From contig NZ_CP114036.1 of assembly GCF_026898115.1 (NCBI RefSeq), forward strand, positions 9,170,001-9,234,000: a DNA stretch of 64,000 bases. The letters run 5' to 3'. Below, piece after piece: positions 25,517-34,249 of this stretch. A model generated the notes under the pieces. The model saw only the letters and a program-made list of their open reading frames with translations. It was not told the origin of the DNA and ran no database searches. Numbering within the stretch: position 1 is the first letter of the stretch; each line of letters opens with the position of its first letter. Source of the stretch: Streptomyces sp. S465. GTDB lineage: Bacteria > Actinomycetota > Actinomycetes > Streptomycetales > Streptomycetaceae. The position numbers and the translations under genes are program-made.

Positions 25517-28006
25517 ATGCCCGAACAGAGGGATATCTCCCCTATTATTCACCAGATCTGGAATGACAAGGACGTACCGCCGAAGTGTCAGGCGTGGGTC
25601 GAATCCTGGCGCCGGCACCACCCCGAGTGGGAGTACCGGCTGTGGACGCAGGTGGAGTGCCGCGCCCTGCTCGCCGAGCACTATCGGTGGTTCCTGCCGA
25701 TCTATGACCGTTACCCCGAGGGGGCGATGCGAGCCGACGCCAGCCGGTACTTCATCCTCGACCGTTTCGGCGGGGTGTACGTGGATCTGGACCTCGAGTG
25801 TCTGCGCCCTGTGGACGCGCTGCTCGCGGGCCAGGAGCTGGTGGTCGGCCTCGAACCGCAGGAGCACGCCCAGCTGCTGTCGGCTCACCGGAGCGGTCTG
25901 CCGCGCCTGGTGGGGACCGGGTTCCTGGCCTCGCGGCCGGGCCATCCCTTCCTGGCCCATGTGCATCGGCAGCTGGTCGGCAGTCATACCCACCCCGGTT
26001 CGCTGGACGCCACCGGTACGTTCATGCTCACCCGGGCGGTCGACCGGGCTCCCGAGGACTGCCGGATCACCGTCCTGGGGGCGAAGACGTTGTATCCGCT
26101 GTTGAGCCCGGTGGCCGCCGAGCTGTTCGGCGACCGGCCCGTCGACCGCGACCACGCCTACGCCGTGCACCACTGGGCGGACAGCTGGGGCCAGGACGCC
26201 CCGTCACCCGCGCAGTCCGTGGCCGGACGCCAGATCCCGTTCTGGACCAGCCAGGACCTGCGCCCCCGCGCCAAGGGAGGGCTCGACCTGGATCCGCAGC
26301 GTGAGCGCTGGGCCTCGGGAGCCCCCGCGCCGACCGTGTCCTGCCTGATGGTGACCAAGGACCGGCTGCCATGGGCCAGGCGGGCCGTGCGCTGCTTCCT
26401 GGCCCAGACCTATCCGAGCGTGGAGCTGGTCGTGGTGGACGACAGTGCCGACGGCGCGCTGGAGGACCACGTACGCGACCTGGCCGACCCACGCATCCGC
26501 TTCCGGCGGCTGCCACCGGAGGGGCGCACGCTGGGCGAGCTGCGCAACATCGCGGTGGACCTGGCCACCGGGCCGTATGTGTGCCAGTGGGACGACGATG
26601 ACCTGTACGACCCGGAGCGGGTGGAGGTGCAGATGGCGGCGCTGCTGGGACTGGACGCCACGGCGTGCTTCCTGGCCCGGGAGCGGCTGTGGTGGCCGAA
26701 GCGGCGCCTGCTCGCGGTCTCCGGTGCGCGGGTGTGGGAGGGGTCCATGGTCTGTGCGAAGGAGGTGCTTCCGCGCTACCCGGCGCAGCGGCGCGGCGAG
26801 GACTCCCCGGTCGCGGAGGCGGTGCTGCGCGCCGGGCGGGTGGTGTCCGTGGACGCGCCCGAGCTGTACACCTACGTCTACCACGGGACCAACACCTTCG
26901 ATGAACCCCACTTCGCCGGGCTCTTCGACGCGGCGACCCATGTGTGGGTTCCGGGCCCCGCCTATGCGGGCCACCTGAGGGCCATGGCGGCCCGGCTGCC
27001 CCTCGATCCGGCGGACCTGGTCCGGGCGGAGCGGCCGGTCACGAGCCCGGCCCCGGAGACGGCTCCGAACGCGGCGGGGGACGTGCCACGCCCCCTCCCG
27101 CACGCCAGACGACCCGCTCCCGAGCTGGCCAAGTCCGCTCCGGCTTCTGTTCCCGCGGCCGAGCGCCCTTCCGTCCTGGTCCTCACGCCCGTCAAGGATG
27201 CCGTCGCCTTCCTGCCCCGCTACCTGGAGAACCTGCGTGCCCTGGACTATCCCCGCGACGCGGTCTCCGTCGGTCTGCTGGAGGGGGACAGCCATGACGG
27301 GACCTGGGAGGCCCTGAAGGACGCGCTGCCCGTGCTGGAGGCGGAGTTCCGGCGGGTCACCCTCGTACGGCGGCACTTCGGCTTCCAGCTGACCGGGCCT
27401 CGCTGGGAGCCGGCCGCCCAGCGGCAGCGGCGGTCGGTGCTGGCCAGGTCCCGCAACCAGCTGCTGTCGCGGGCGCTGGGGGAGGAGGAGTGGGTGCTGT
27501 GGCTCGATGTCGATGTGACCGACTATCCGCCCGATCTCATCCAGCGGCTGCTGGGTGCCCGCGAGGAGATCGTCGTTCCGCACTGCGTCGCCGAGCCCGG
27601 CGGGCCGACCTTCGACCTGAACACCTTCGTCCTGCACCCGAATGCCGCCGCGTTGGACTGGAGCCGGTGGCTGCGCGACGGGATCCTCCAGCCGCCCAGG
27701 GGATTCGGCCGGAGCTATCTCGAGGAACTGCGCGGCCACGCGAGGGTGCGCGTGGACGGGGTCGGCGGTACGGCCCTGCTGGTGCACGCCAATCTGCACC
27801 GCGACGGGCTGGTGTTCCCGACCGTCCCCTACCGCGAACTCATCGAGACCGAGGGGCTGGCCGCGCTGGCCCGGGACATGGGTGTGGAGTGCTGGGCGCT
27901 GCCCGGGGTGGAGGTGGTGCATCCCCGCCACTGGGGCGGCGGCCCGCTGGGCCGGACAGGTGAAGCGGGTCTTGGCGCCGAAGCCCAGGTGCGTGGTGAT
28001 CGTTAG
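25517..28006 (+). CDS. Three-domain glycosyltransferase fusion (GT32-like, GT2, Anp1/GT62-like)
   Basis: An 829-residue protein with three glycosyltransferase-like regions. Residues 1-240 resemble the OCH1/GT32 group (IIHQIWNDKDVPP, the DXD motif in FGGVYVDLDLECL). Residues ~270-500 form a GT2 domain (SCLMVTKDRLPW, VVVDDSADG, metal-binding CQWDDDDLYDPERV). A Pro/Ala-rich linker (about 510-555) leads to residues ~555-815, which resemble the fungal Anp1/mannan polymerase family (LTPVKDAVAFLPRYLENL, a DXD-type motif in LWLDVDVTDYP). No signal peptide or membrane helix is seen, so it is probably cytoplasmic. With three intact-looking donor sites it may build a short glycan alone. A small secreted protein and another GT2 follow. 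Confidence 0.8.
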   Translation: MPEQRDISPIIHQIWNDKDVPPKCQAWVESWRRHHPEWEYRLWTQVECRALLAEHYRWFLPIYDRYPEGAMRADASRYFILDRFGGVYVDLDLECLRPVDALLAGQELVVGLEPQEHAQLLSAHRSGLPRLVGTGFLASRPGHPFLAHVHRQLVGSHTHPGSLDATGTFMLTRAVDRAPEDCRITVLGAKTLYPLLSPVAAELFGDRPVDRDHAYAVHHWADSWGQDAPSPAQSVAGRQIPFWTSQDLRPRAKGGLDLDPQRERWASGAPAPTVSCLMVTKDRLPWARRAVRCFLAQTYPSVELVVVDDSADGALEDHVRDLADPRIRFRRLPPEGRTLGELRNIAVDLATGPYVCQWDDDDLYDPERVEVQMAALLGLDATACFLARERLWWPKRRLLAVSGARVWEGSMVCAKEVLPRYPAQRRGEDSPVAEAVLRAGRVVSVDAPELYTYVYHGTNTFDEPHFAGLFDAATHVWVPGPAYAGHLRAMAARLPLDPADLVRAERPVTSPAPETAPNAAGDVPRPLPHARRPAPELAKSAPASVPAAERPSVLVLTPVKDAVAFLPRYLENLRALDYPRDAVSVGLLEGDSHDGTWEALKDALPVLEAEFRRVTLVRRHFGFQLTGPRWEPAAQRQRRSVLARSRNQLLSRALGEEEWVLWLDVDVTDYPPDLIQRLLGAREEIVVPHCVAEPGGPTFDLNTFVLHPNAAALDWSRWLRDGILQPPRGFGRSYLEELRGHARVRVDGVGGTALLVHANLHRDGLVFPTVPYRELIETEGLAALARDMGVECWALPGVEVVHPRHWGGGPLGRTGEAGLGAEAQVRGDR

Positions 28007-28054
28007 CCAGGTGCGTCCGGGGAGGTTCCGCGGAGCGCACACAAGGAGAATCGT

Positions 28055-28429
28055 ATGAACATCGGCAAAACAGCGGCGCTGGTGACCGCGGCGGCCGGCG
28101 CGGTGGTCTTCGGCGGGGCGGACGCCGGCGCGCTGGGTCCGGACACCTCCTCCGTCGAGCAGACCAACGACTGCGATGCGAGCGGCGCCGCTGGCATCGG
28201 CGGGGCGCCGGCGCAGCCGAACTGCGTCAACTTCGCGCAGATCTTCGGTGAACCGCACGGTCTGACGCAGCTGAACCACTGTGATTCCAGCGGGGTCACC
28301 AGCACCGCCAACGTGATCGTCACCGCCCCGGTCACCGAGGGTTCGCACTGCGCCAATATCGCCGTCTCCGCCAAGCCGTCGAAGTCCAGGGCCGACCAGC
28401 GCGGGGCGCACGGCGGCGGGCACCGATGA
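28055..28429 (+). CDS. Small secreted protein with duplicated Cys motif
   Basis: A 124-residue protein of no family I recognise. A Lys at position 5, an Ala/Gly/Val-rich core and an Ala-Asp-Ala-Gly-Ala region at 22-26 look like a Sec signal peptide. The mature part carries four cysteines (40, 57, 76, 99) in two related units, TNDCDASG...NCVN and LNHCDSSG...HCAN, which suggests an internal duplication with one disulphide per unit. The C-terminus is basic and Gly/His-rich (GAHGGGHR). AAGGAG stands six bases before the ATG. It lies between two glycosyltransferase genes and overlaps the second by ATGA, so it may be their substrate or a partner at the cell surface. Confidence 0.7.
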   Translation: MNIGKTAALVTAAAGAVVFGGADAGALGPDTSSVEQTNDCDASGAAGIGGAPAQPNCVNFAQIFGEPHGLTQLNHCDSSGVTSTANVIVTAPVTEGSHCANIAVSAKPSKSRADQRGAHGGGHR

Positions 28430-29409
28430 CCTCGGCACCGTCCGGCCCGGAACGCGGCCCCCTGGAGGCTGGCCTCCCGGGGGCCGCGGCGGCGCGGGAG
28501 CCGGTGGTCTCGGTGGTCATCCCCTGCTACGACTACGGTCACTATCTGCCGCAGGCCGTCGAGAGCGTGCTGGCCCAGACCTACGCGGACTGGGAGCTCA
28601 TCGTGGTCGACGACGGCAGCACCGACGACACCGCCGCGGTGGCCCGGTCGCTGATCGCCGCCCACCCCGGGCGGCGCATCCGGCTGCTGCGGCAGGCCAA
28701 CGCCGGGGTCTCGGCCGCGCGGAACGCGGGCATCGCCGCCGCCACCGGCCGCTACGTCCTGCCGCTGGACGCCGACGACGTGATCGCCCCCACGATGCTG
28801 GAGCTCACGGTCGCGGTGCTGGAGCAGAACCCCGGCATCGCCATCGTCTCCACCGACGTGTCCGTCTTCACCGACGACGACCTGCCCGCGCAGGTGCTGC
28901 GGCTTCCGGACTACGACCGGGACCTGCTGCTGCGGCGGCTGATCATGTTCTACTGCTCGCTCTACCGCCGCGAGGTGTGGCAGACGGTGGGCGGTTACGT
29001 CGAGGACATGCGCGCCGGTGAGGACTGGGACTTCTGGATTGCCTGCGCCGAACACGGCTTCACGGCTCATCACATCCCCCAACCGCTGTTCGGGGCGCGC
29101 AACAAGGACGACGGACTGCATGTGGAGGCGGCCGAGAACGACCTGGCCGCCCGAGCCAGGATCGTGGCCAACCACCCGGGGATGTTCAAGCCGGTCACCC
29201 GGGCCTGGGCTCGGGCCCTGCTCGCCCAGGACGAGCCGGAGGCCCTGGCCGATGACCGCGTGCCGGACGACATCCTCACCCGGGCCGCGGACATGGACAC
29301 GTTCCTGCGGGTTGTCATGCGGCTCCAGCGCACCGCTCGACTGCAGCACCGTCACATCCAACGGCTGGAGGAGGCCCTGGCCCAACGCGGCGAGCCCGTG
29401 CCCGCCTGA
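28426..29409 (+). CDS. Family 2 glycosyltransferase
   Basis: A 327-residue GT-A fold glycosyltransferase. Typical GT2 signposts are VSVVIPCYDYGHYL, IVVDDGSTDDT, NAGVSAARNAG, the DXD motif in LPLDADDVI and the acceptor-side EDWDFWI. The last ~60 residues are helical and polar (LQRTARLQHRHIQRLEEAL), perhaps a short coiled coil. No membrane segment is seen. ATG 28426 overlaps the stop of the small secreted protein (ATGA). Together with the three-domain glycosyltransferase it probably makes a surface or secreted-protein glycan; donor and acceptor cannot be told. Confidence 0.9.
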   Translation: MTSAPSGPERGPLEAGLPGAAAAREPVVSVVIPCYDYGHYLPQAVESVLAQTYADWELIVVDDGSTDDTAAVARSLIAAHPGRRIRLLRQANAGVSAARNAGIAAATGRYVLPLDADDVIAPTMLELTVAVLEQNPGIAIVSTDVSVFTDDDLPAQVLRLPDYDRDLLLRRLIMFYCSLYRREVWQTVGGYVEDMRAGEDWDFWIACAEHGFTAHHIPQPLFGARNKDDGLHVEAAENDLAARARIVANHPGMFKPVTRAWARALLAQDEPEALADDRVPDDILTRAADMDTFLRVVMRLQRTARLQHRHIQRLEEALAQRGEPVPA

Positions 29410-29452
29410 ACGCCGCCTGGCCCGGCAGGAGCGCGGACTCCCTCGGTCATGG

Positions 29453-31870
29453 TCAGGTGAGCTGCGCGGTGGTCGAGCCTGCGGGGAGGGGCTGTTCCGC
29501 CCAGATGGTCTTTCCGGATTGGCTGTAGCGGCTGCCCCAGCGGGTGGTGAGCTGGGCCACGAGGAACAGGCCGCGGCCGCCTTCGTCGGTCCAGCGGGCT
29601 CGGCGCAGGCGTGGCTGGGTGTTGCTGGGGTCGGTGACCTCGCAGATGAGCACCTGGTCGCGGATGAGCCGGAGTCCGACCGGGCCGCCGGCGTAGCGGA
29701 TGGCGTTGGTGACCAGTTCGCTGACGATGAGTTCGGTGGTGAAGGTCAGGTCGTCCAGTCCCCAGGCGGCCAGCTGCCGGACGGTGGCTCCTCGGGCGTC
29801 GGCCACGATGGTGGGATTCGCGGGGAACTCCCAGCTCGCGGTGTGCTCCGGTGGGATCGCGCGGGTGCGGGCGAGGAGCAGGGCGATGTCGTCGCGGGGC
29901 GGGGGATCGGCGGCGTCGGCCAGCAGGCGGCGGCCGACCTCCGCGAGCGGGCGAGCGGGGCGGCACAGGGCGGCGAGACGGTCGGTCAGCAGGCGCAGTC
30001 CGCCATCGAGGTCGTGGCGGCCGCGGTCGATCAGGGCATTGGTGTACAGGGCGAGAACGCTGTCGGGGACCAGGTCGAGGGTGATGGTCTCGAAGGGCAT
30101 GCCGCCGACGCCCAGTGGCGGACCGGGGGAGATGTCGAGGCTCCGGACCGTGCCGTCGGGCCGGACCAGGACGGGCGGGGGATGGCCGGCGCTGGCCAGG
30201 GTGCAGTGGCGGGCGATGGGGTCGTAGACGGCGTACAGACACGTGGCGCCGAAGGCGTCCTGATGTTCGGGGGCGGACTCGCCGGCGAGCCGCTGGACGA
30301 GGTCGTCGAGGTGGGTGAGGAGCTCCTCGGGCTCCAGCTCCAGGTCGGCCAGGGTCTGCACGGCGGTGCGCAGGCGGCCCATGGTGGCGGTGGCGGGCAG
30401 GCCGTGGCCGACGACATCGCCGACGACCAGGGCGGTGCGCAGCGACGGCAGCGGGATGACGTCGAACCAGTCGCCGCTGATATCGGCCCCTCCGCCGGCG
30501 GGCAGGTACAGGCCCGCGGTCTCGGCTGCCGGGGTGTCGGTGCCGGCGCGGGGGAGGAGGCGTTGTTGCAGGGCGACGGCCGCGCGGTGTTCGCGGGTGT
30601 AGCGACGGGCGGTGTCCACGCTCAGCGCGGCCCTGGACGCGATCTCCGCCAGCAGGTCCGCGTCCTCATCGGCGAAGGGCTCGGTCCGCTCAGTACGCCA
30701 GACCGCGACCGTGCCGAGCATCAGACCGCGGGCGGCCAGGGGAGCCAACGCGACCGAATGCCCGCGCTCGGGTATGAACAGCGGGATCAAGTCCGGGGTG
30801 TTTTCGTACGTGGCGATCGCGCTGGCTCGGTCGGGCAGGATGAAGGCCTCACCGCTCTGGAGGGTGCGCAGGCCGGGCCAGTCCATGATGTGCGGAACCG
30901 TCGCACCTGGCTGGAGCATCGCGGCGGGCCAGGGACCGGTGGCCGAGGCCACGGCGGCCCGGCGCAGGTGCAGCTCTCCTCCGCCGCGGAACTTGGGCGG
31001 CTCGTCGCCGTTGAGCACCGCCTCGGCCAGGTTCACCCACGCCAGATCGCCGAGGGCGGGGACGAGGACGTCCACCAGGTCCTGGGCGGTGCGCTGCACA
31101 TCGAGGGAGCGGCCGATGCTGACCGAGGCCTGGTGAGACAGCTCCAGGTGGCGGCGGACGCGCTGCCGCTCGGTGGCGTCGGTGCTGAGCGCGGCCACGC
31201 CGACCGGGTGTCCCTGGGTGTCCTCCAGCCGGACAGCGGACAGCGAGACGCACCGCTGACGCTCGCGTGCCCGCGGCGAGCGCATGGGCTGCTCCTGCTC
31301 GACCAGCGGAACGCCGGTGGCCAGCACCTGGCGCAGCACCGTCTCCGCGGTCTCGGCGTCCGGCGCGGAGGTCACCTGCGCCGGTCGGCCGCCGGGGGAC
31401 AGGGCGGGATCGTCGTCCCTGTCAGGCGTGATGTTGGTCCGCACCGACCGCAGGTCCGCGTCGTAGATGCCGATCCCGATCCGGTCCTGGGCGAGCAGGG
31501 CCCGCAAGAGGGCGGCACCCTGTTCCCAGTCGGTCACGCGGCGGGTGGGCGCGGCCAGGACGAGGAGGTGGGAGGGGACCTCCATCGGGAGCGTCCGGAA
31601 GGCGACCTCGACCTTGCCGCCGGAGCGGTGTCGCAGCAGGGCCCGTCCCGCCGTCGGCATCGCGTTCCCAGCGGCCTTGGACCGGCACGCTGACTCCTCG
31701 GCGAGCAGGTGCCCGACCGGGTGGCCGCACACCTCCGCGGCTGGTCGGTCCAGCAGCTCCGCGGCCGCGCGGGACCACCACAGCACGGTGCCCTGGGCGT
31801 CGAGGACAGCCGCCGCGATGGTGTTGAGCAAGGAGAACCCTGCGTCGGTGTGATCGGTGAAGGCGTTCAT
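29453..31870 (-). CDS. PAS-GAF-PP2C (SpoIIE/RsbU-type) phosphatase with C-terminal ATPase domain
   Basis: An 805-residue signalling protein. In order: a PAS domain (about 5-95), a second PAS-like domain (about 120-245), a GAF domain (about 260-430), a PP2C/SpoIIE serine phosphatase (about 455-660; GGGADISGDWFDVI and DVVGHGLPA metal-binding Asp/Gly motifs, PPPRDDIALLLAR end), and a HATPase_c domain (about 680-800; SELVTNAIRYAGG, TDEGGRGLFLV). This layout is common in streptomycetes and is thought to regulate sigma-factor antagonist/anti-antagonist switches, dephosphorylating one partner and binding or phosphorylating another. ATG 31870 is preceded by AGGAGG at the right distance, so I prefer it to GTG 31888. 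No partner sigma factor is in the window. Confidence 0.9.
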   Translation of the reverse strand: MNAFTDHTDAGFSLLNTIAAAVLDAQGTVLWWSRAAAELLDRPAAEVCGHPVGHLLAEESACRSKAAGNAMPTAGRALLRHRSGGKVEVAFRTLPMEVPSHLLVLAAPTRRVTDWEQGAALLRALLAQDRIGIGIYDADLRSVRTNITPDRDDDPALSPGGRPAQVTSAPDAETAETVLRQVLATGVPLVEQEQPMRSPRARERQRCVSLSAVRLEDTQGHPVGVAALSTDATERQRVRRHLELSHQASVSIGRSLDVQRTAQDLVDVLVPALGDLAWVNLAEAVLNGDEPPKFRGGGELHLRRAAVASATGPWPAAMLQPGATVPHIMDWPGLRTLQSGEAFILPDRASAIATYENTPDLIPLFIPERGHSVALAPLAARGLMLGTVAVWRTERTEPFADEDADLLAEIASRAALSVDTARRYTREHRAAVALQQRLLPRAGTDTPAAETAGLYLPAGGGADISGDWFDVIPLPSLRTALVVGDVVGHGLPATATMGRLRTAVQTLADLELEPEELLTHLDDLVQRLAGESAPEHQDAFGATCLYAVYDPIARHCTLASAGHPPPVLVRPDGTVRSLDISPGPPLGVGGMPFETITLDLVPDSVLALYTNALIDRGRHDLDGGLRLLTDRLAALCRPARPLAEVGRRLLADAADPPPRDDIALLLARTRAIPPEHTASWEFPANPTIVADARGATVRQLAAWGLDDLTFTTELIVSELVTNAIRYAGGPVGLRLIRDQVLICEVTDPSNTQPRLRRARWTDEGGRGLFLVAQLTTRWGSRYSQSGKTIWAEQPLPAGSTTAQLT

Positions 31871-32010
31871 CCTGCCCTGCCTCCTCACCTGGCGGGACCC
31901 ATGTCTCAGTATGGGGTGATGCAGGCGGGTCCGAGCGAGGCTGCGGCGGCATCACGGGGAGCCGCCGGCACCTTGGGGCCGCTGGTGCGCCGGGGTCGGC
32001 GGCGGCCGCC

Positions 32011-32016
32011 TATGAT
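32011..32016 (+). promoter_or_regulatory. Candidate -10 element giving leaderless tetR mRNA
   Basis: TATGAT lies six bases before the tetR ATG in an otherwise extremely G+C-rich stretch. Transcription would start at or next to the A of ATG, giving a leaderless message; there is indeed no Shine-Dalgarno sequence. The -35 region is poor, so this is a suggestion. Confidence 0.4.
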
Positions 32017-32022
32017 TGCCGG

Positions 32023-32685
32023 ATGGACAACAAGGCGTCGAGTGAATCGACTGGTCTGCTCTCGGTGCGCGAGGAACAGCGGCGGATGACACGCCGGCGC
32101 ATCGCCACCGCCGCGCGGCACGTCTTCGAGGAGCGTGGCTACGGGCAGGCGTCGATCGGTGACATCACCAAGGCGGCGAAGGTCAACAGGGCGACCTTCT
32201 ACCTGCATTTCGCGAACAAGGCCGAAGTTTTCAACGAGGTCTACCAGGCCGTCCGGCAGCTTCAGAGCGCTCGCCACTGGGCGCTCCTCGGTCGTGCCCT
32301 CGCCGAGGGGACGGCGGTGTCGGTGAGGCAGTGGCTCGATCAGGCGCTCGTCTGGTGGGAGGACCAGGCGCCGTTGTTGCCGGCCATTCACGAGGCCATG
32401 GCGAGTGACCTCGAAGTCGCGGCCAGGTGGAAGGACCAGCTTGATCAGTTGGCCGGTGAGCTGGATGAATACCTCGCCGGATTCCCCGAGGACCGCCGAG
32501 AGGGGCAGCGGCTGCGCGTCGAACTCCTCATGGTGCAGCTCGATCAGCTCTGTTTCCGGGCCATCGTGCAGAAGGTCTTCGTGATCGAGCGAGAGGCGCT
32601 GCTGGACGTGGTGACCGGGCTTTGGGTCGACGCGCTCGGCCTTCAGGGCGTGGCCCGGACGCCTGTCGATCGATCATCAGCATGA
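32023..32685 (+). CDS. TetR-family regulator of the downstream catabolic genes
   Basis: A 220-residue TetR-family protein. The DNA-binding domain is at about 20-70 (RRRIATAARHVFEERGYGQA, then SIGDITKAAKVNRATFYLHF); the rest is an all-helical ligand domain with a tryptophan-rich first part (WLDQALVWWEDQAP). Its stop codon is four bases from the -35 box of the next promoter. Both downstream transcription units carry the same inverted repeat CGACA-N3-TGTCG between -35 and -10, the position where TetR proteins typically block RNA polymerase. I find no copy before tetR itself. The inducer is presumably the substrate, or a CoA ester, of the adjacent pathway. Confidence 0.88.
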   Translation: MDNKASSESTGLLSVREEQRRMTRRRIATAARHVFEERGYGQASIGDITKAAKVNRATFYLHFANKAEVFNEVYQAVRQLQSARHWALLGRALAEGTAVSVRQWLDQALVWWEDQAPLLPAIHEAMASDLEVAARWKDQLDQLAGELDEYLAGFPEDRREGQRLRVELLMVQLDQLCFRAIVQKVFVIEREALLDVVTGLWVDALGLQGVARTPVDRSSA

Positions 32686-32688
32686 TGC

Positions 32689-32717
32689 TTGACTCGACAG
32701 GGTGTCGTTCTTAATCT
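32689..32717 (+). promoter_or_regulatory. Promoter P1 with operator in its spacer
   Basis: -35 TTGACT (32689-32694), a 17-base spacer, and -10 TAATCT (32712-32717). The spacer holds the inverted repeat CGACA-GGG-TGTCG (32695-32707). The 14 bases TGCTTGACTCGACA are identical in promoter P2, 3 kb away. Transcription would start near 32724 and read the transporter and MmgE/PrpD genes after a leader of about 170 bases in which I see nothing further. Confidence 0.75.
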
Positions 32718-32894
32718 CCATGCAAGACCTCAGTCACTCCGGCTTCATCGACGAGTGCCCAGGTCAGGTGGGCGGCTGTCGCTCCTGCTGCGCAGACCGG
32801 CTCACCTCCGGCATCGGCGGTCGGCGCGTCGTCAGGGAAGGGGTATCGCCACGTCGGTCCCGGCCTTCACGTCACAGACGACTTGGGAGCCCGC

Positions 32895-34247
32895 ATGTCC
32901 TCCATTCCCCGTGCCGCTACCCCGCCTCCAGCCCTGATGCGGCGCGTGACCTTCGCGGCGGCCGTCGGCAACACCGTCGAGACCTATGACTATGCGGCCT
33001 ACGGGTTCTTGACCGTCCTGATAGCCGAGCTGTTCTTCCCCGGCTCCCAGCCGGGCGTCGCCCTTCTGTCGGCGTTCGCGGCCTTCGGCGTCGCATTCGT
33101 GGTACGACCGCTCGGCTCGCTGCTGTTCGGATCGATCGCGGACCGGTTCGGGCGCAAGCCTTCGCTCGTGGCGACCTTGGTCCTGATGGCCGGCGCCACC
33201 ACGCTCATCGGCCTGCTGCCCACGGCGGCATCCATCGGCGTGTGGGCGCCGGCCCTGCTGGTGGTGTGCCGCTTGATACAGGGGCTCGCCGCCGGTGGTG
33301 AGTACGGCACCGCGATGACCTACGCCGCGGAGTTCACCCCCCGGCGCAAGCGTGGTGCGATGACCAGCCGCGTGCAGATCGGGAGCGTGGTCAGCCTGCT
33401 GTTGGCCGCGGGGGTCGTCCTGCTCCTGAGCGCGTCCCTGTCCCCTCAGGCGATGGCTTCCTGGGGATGGCGGATCCCGTTCCTGCTCGCACTGCCGCTC
33501 GGGCTCGTCGGGCTGTACATCCGCGCCCGGCTCGAAGAATCACCGGAGTTCCGCGCCCTCGAGCGACAGGGGCGGATCCCGTCCTCGCCCGCCAAGGAGT
33601 CGTTCACAAAGCACTGGTCGCTCATCGCCCTGGTCTTCGGTGTCGCCGCACTCCAGCAGATCGGCTACTACATCGCCTTCACCTACGCCCAGTCCTACAT
33701 CATCCAGCTCGGCTTCACACCGGCACAGGCCACCCTGGCCACGGTCATCAGCATCGCCGTGGCCGTGGTGCTCGTCGCGGTCGGCGGGCCGCTGTCCGAC
33801 CGGTGGGGGCGGTGGCCGATGCTCTTCGGGCTCTCCGCCGCGATGCTGGTGCTCGCGTACCCCCTCCTCGCGGCCCTGTCGTCGGCGACGAGTCTCGGCA
33901 CGGTGATCCTGACGACCGTGCTGCTCGGCGTGGTGCCCGCGCTGTACACCTCGGTCGCGCCCGCCACCTACATCGAGATCGTCCCGGCCCGGGTCCGGGC
34001 CACGGTCTTCGCGGTCGGCTTCGCCCTGGCGGCGGCCCTCCTCGGCGGCCCCGCGCTGTACGTCAGCCAGTCCTTGGTGCGGATGACCGGCGACAACCGG
34101 TCGCCGGCGCTGTTCCTCATGTTCGGGGCACTGCTGAGCCTGGCGGCGGCCGTGGTCGTGCGGCGGCGGCATCCGGAAGTCCTCACGCCGGACCTGCCGG
34201 CCCACGTCGCCGACGTACCCGGCGCGCGGTCGACTGAGGGAGTCTGA
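32895..34247 (+). CDS. MFS transporter, metabolite:H+ symporter type
   Basis: A 450-residue major facilitator with 12 predicted membrane helices. GNTVETYDYAAYGFL at the first helix, the loop FGSIADRFGRKP between helices 2 and 3, RLIQGLAAGGEYG and the matching second-half loop GGPLSDRWGRWP place it in the metabolite:H+ symporter group with ProP, ShiA and dicarboxylate or aromatic-acid carriers. I start it at ATG 32895, five bases after GGGAG, rather than at an upstream TTG. It is the first gene after promoter P1 and presumably imports the acid degraded by the downstream pathway. The adjacent gene starts 2 bases after its stop. Confidence 0.88.
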   Translation: MSSIPRAATPPPALMRRVTFAAAVGNTVETYDYAAYGFLTVLIAELFFPGSQPGVALLSAFAAFGVAFVVRPLGSLLFGSIADRFGRKPSLVATLVLMAGATTLIGLLPTAASIGVWAPALLVVCRLIQGLAAGGEYGTAMTYAAEFTPRRKRGAMTSRVQIGSVVSLLLAAGVVLLLSASLSPQAMASWGWRIPFLLALPLGLVGLYIRARLEESPEFRALERQGRIPSSPAKESFTKHWSLIALVFGVAALQQIGYYIAFTYAQSYIIQLGFTPAQATLATVISIAVAVVLVAVGGPLSDRWGRWPMLFGLSAAMLVLAYPLLAALSSATSLGTVILTTVLLGVVPALYTSVAPATYIEIVPARVRATVFAVGFALAAALLGGPALYVSQSLVRMTGDNRSPALFLMFGALLSLAAAVVVRRRHPEVLTPDLPAHVADVPGARSTEGV

Positions 34248-34249
34248 CC

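Noticed and set aside
32720..32986. Small Cys-rich open frame starting at the P1 promoter
   Set aside because: Its ATG lies upstream of the expected transcription start of P1 and it runs into the transporter gene in the wrong frame.
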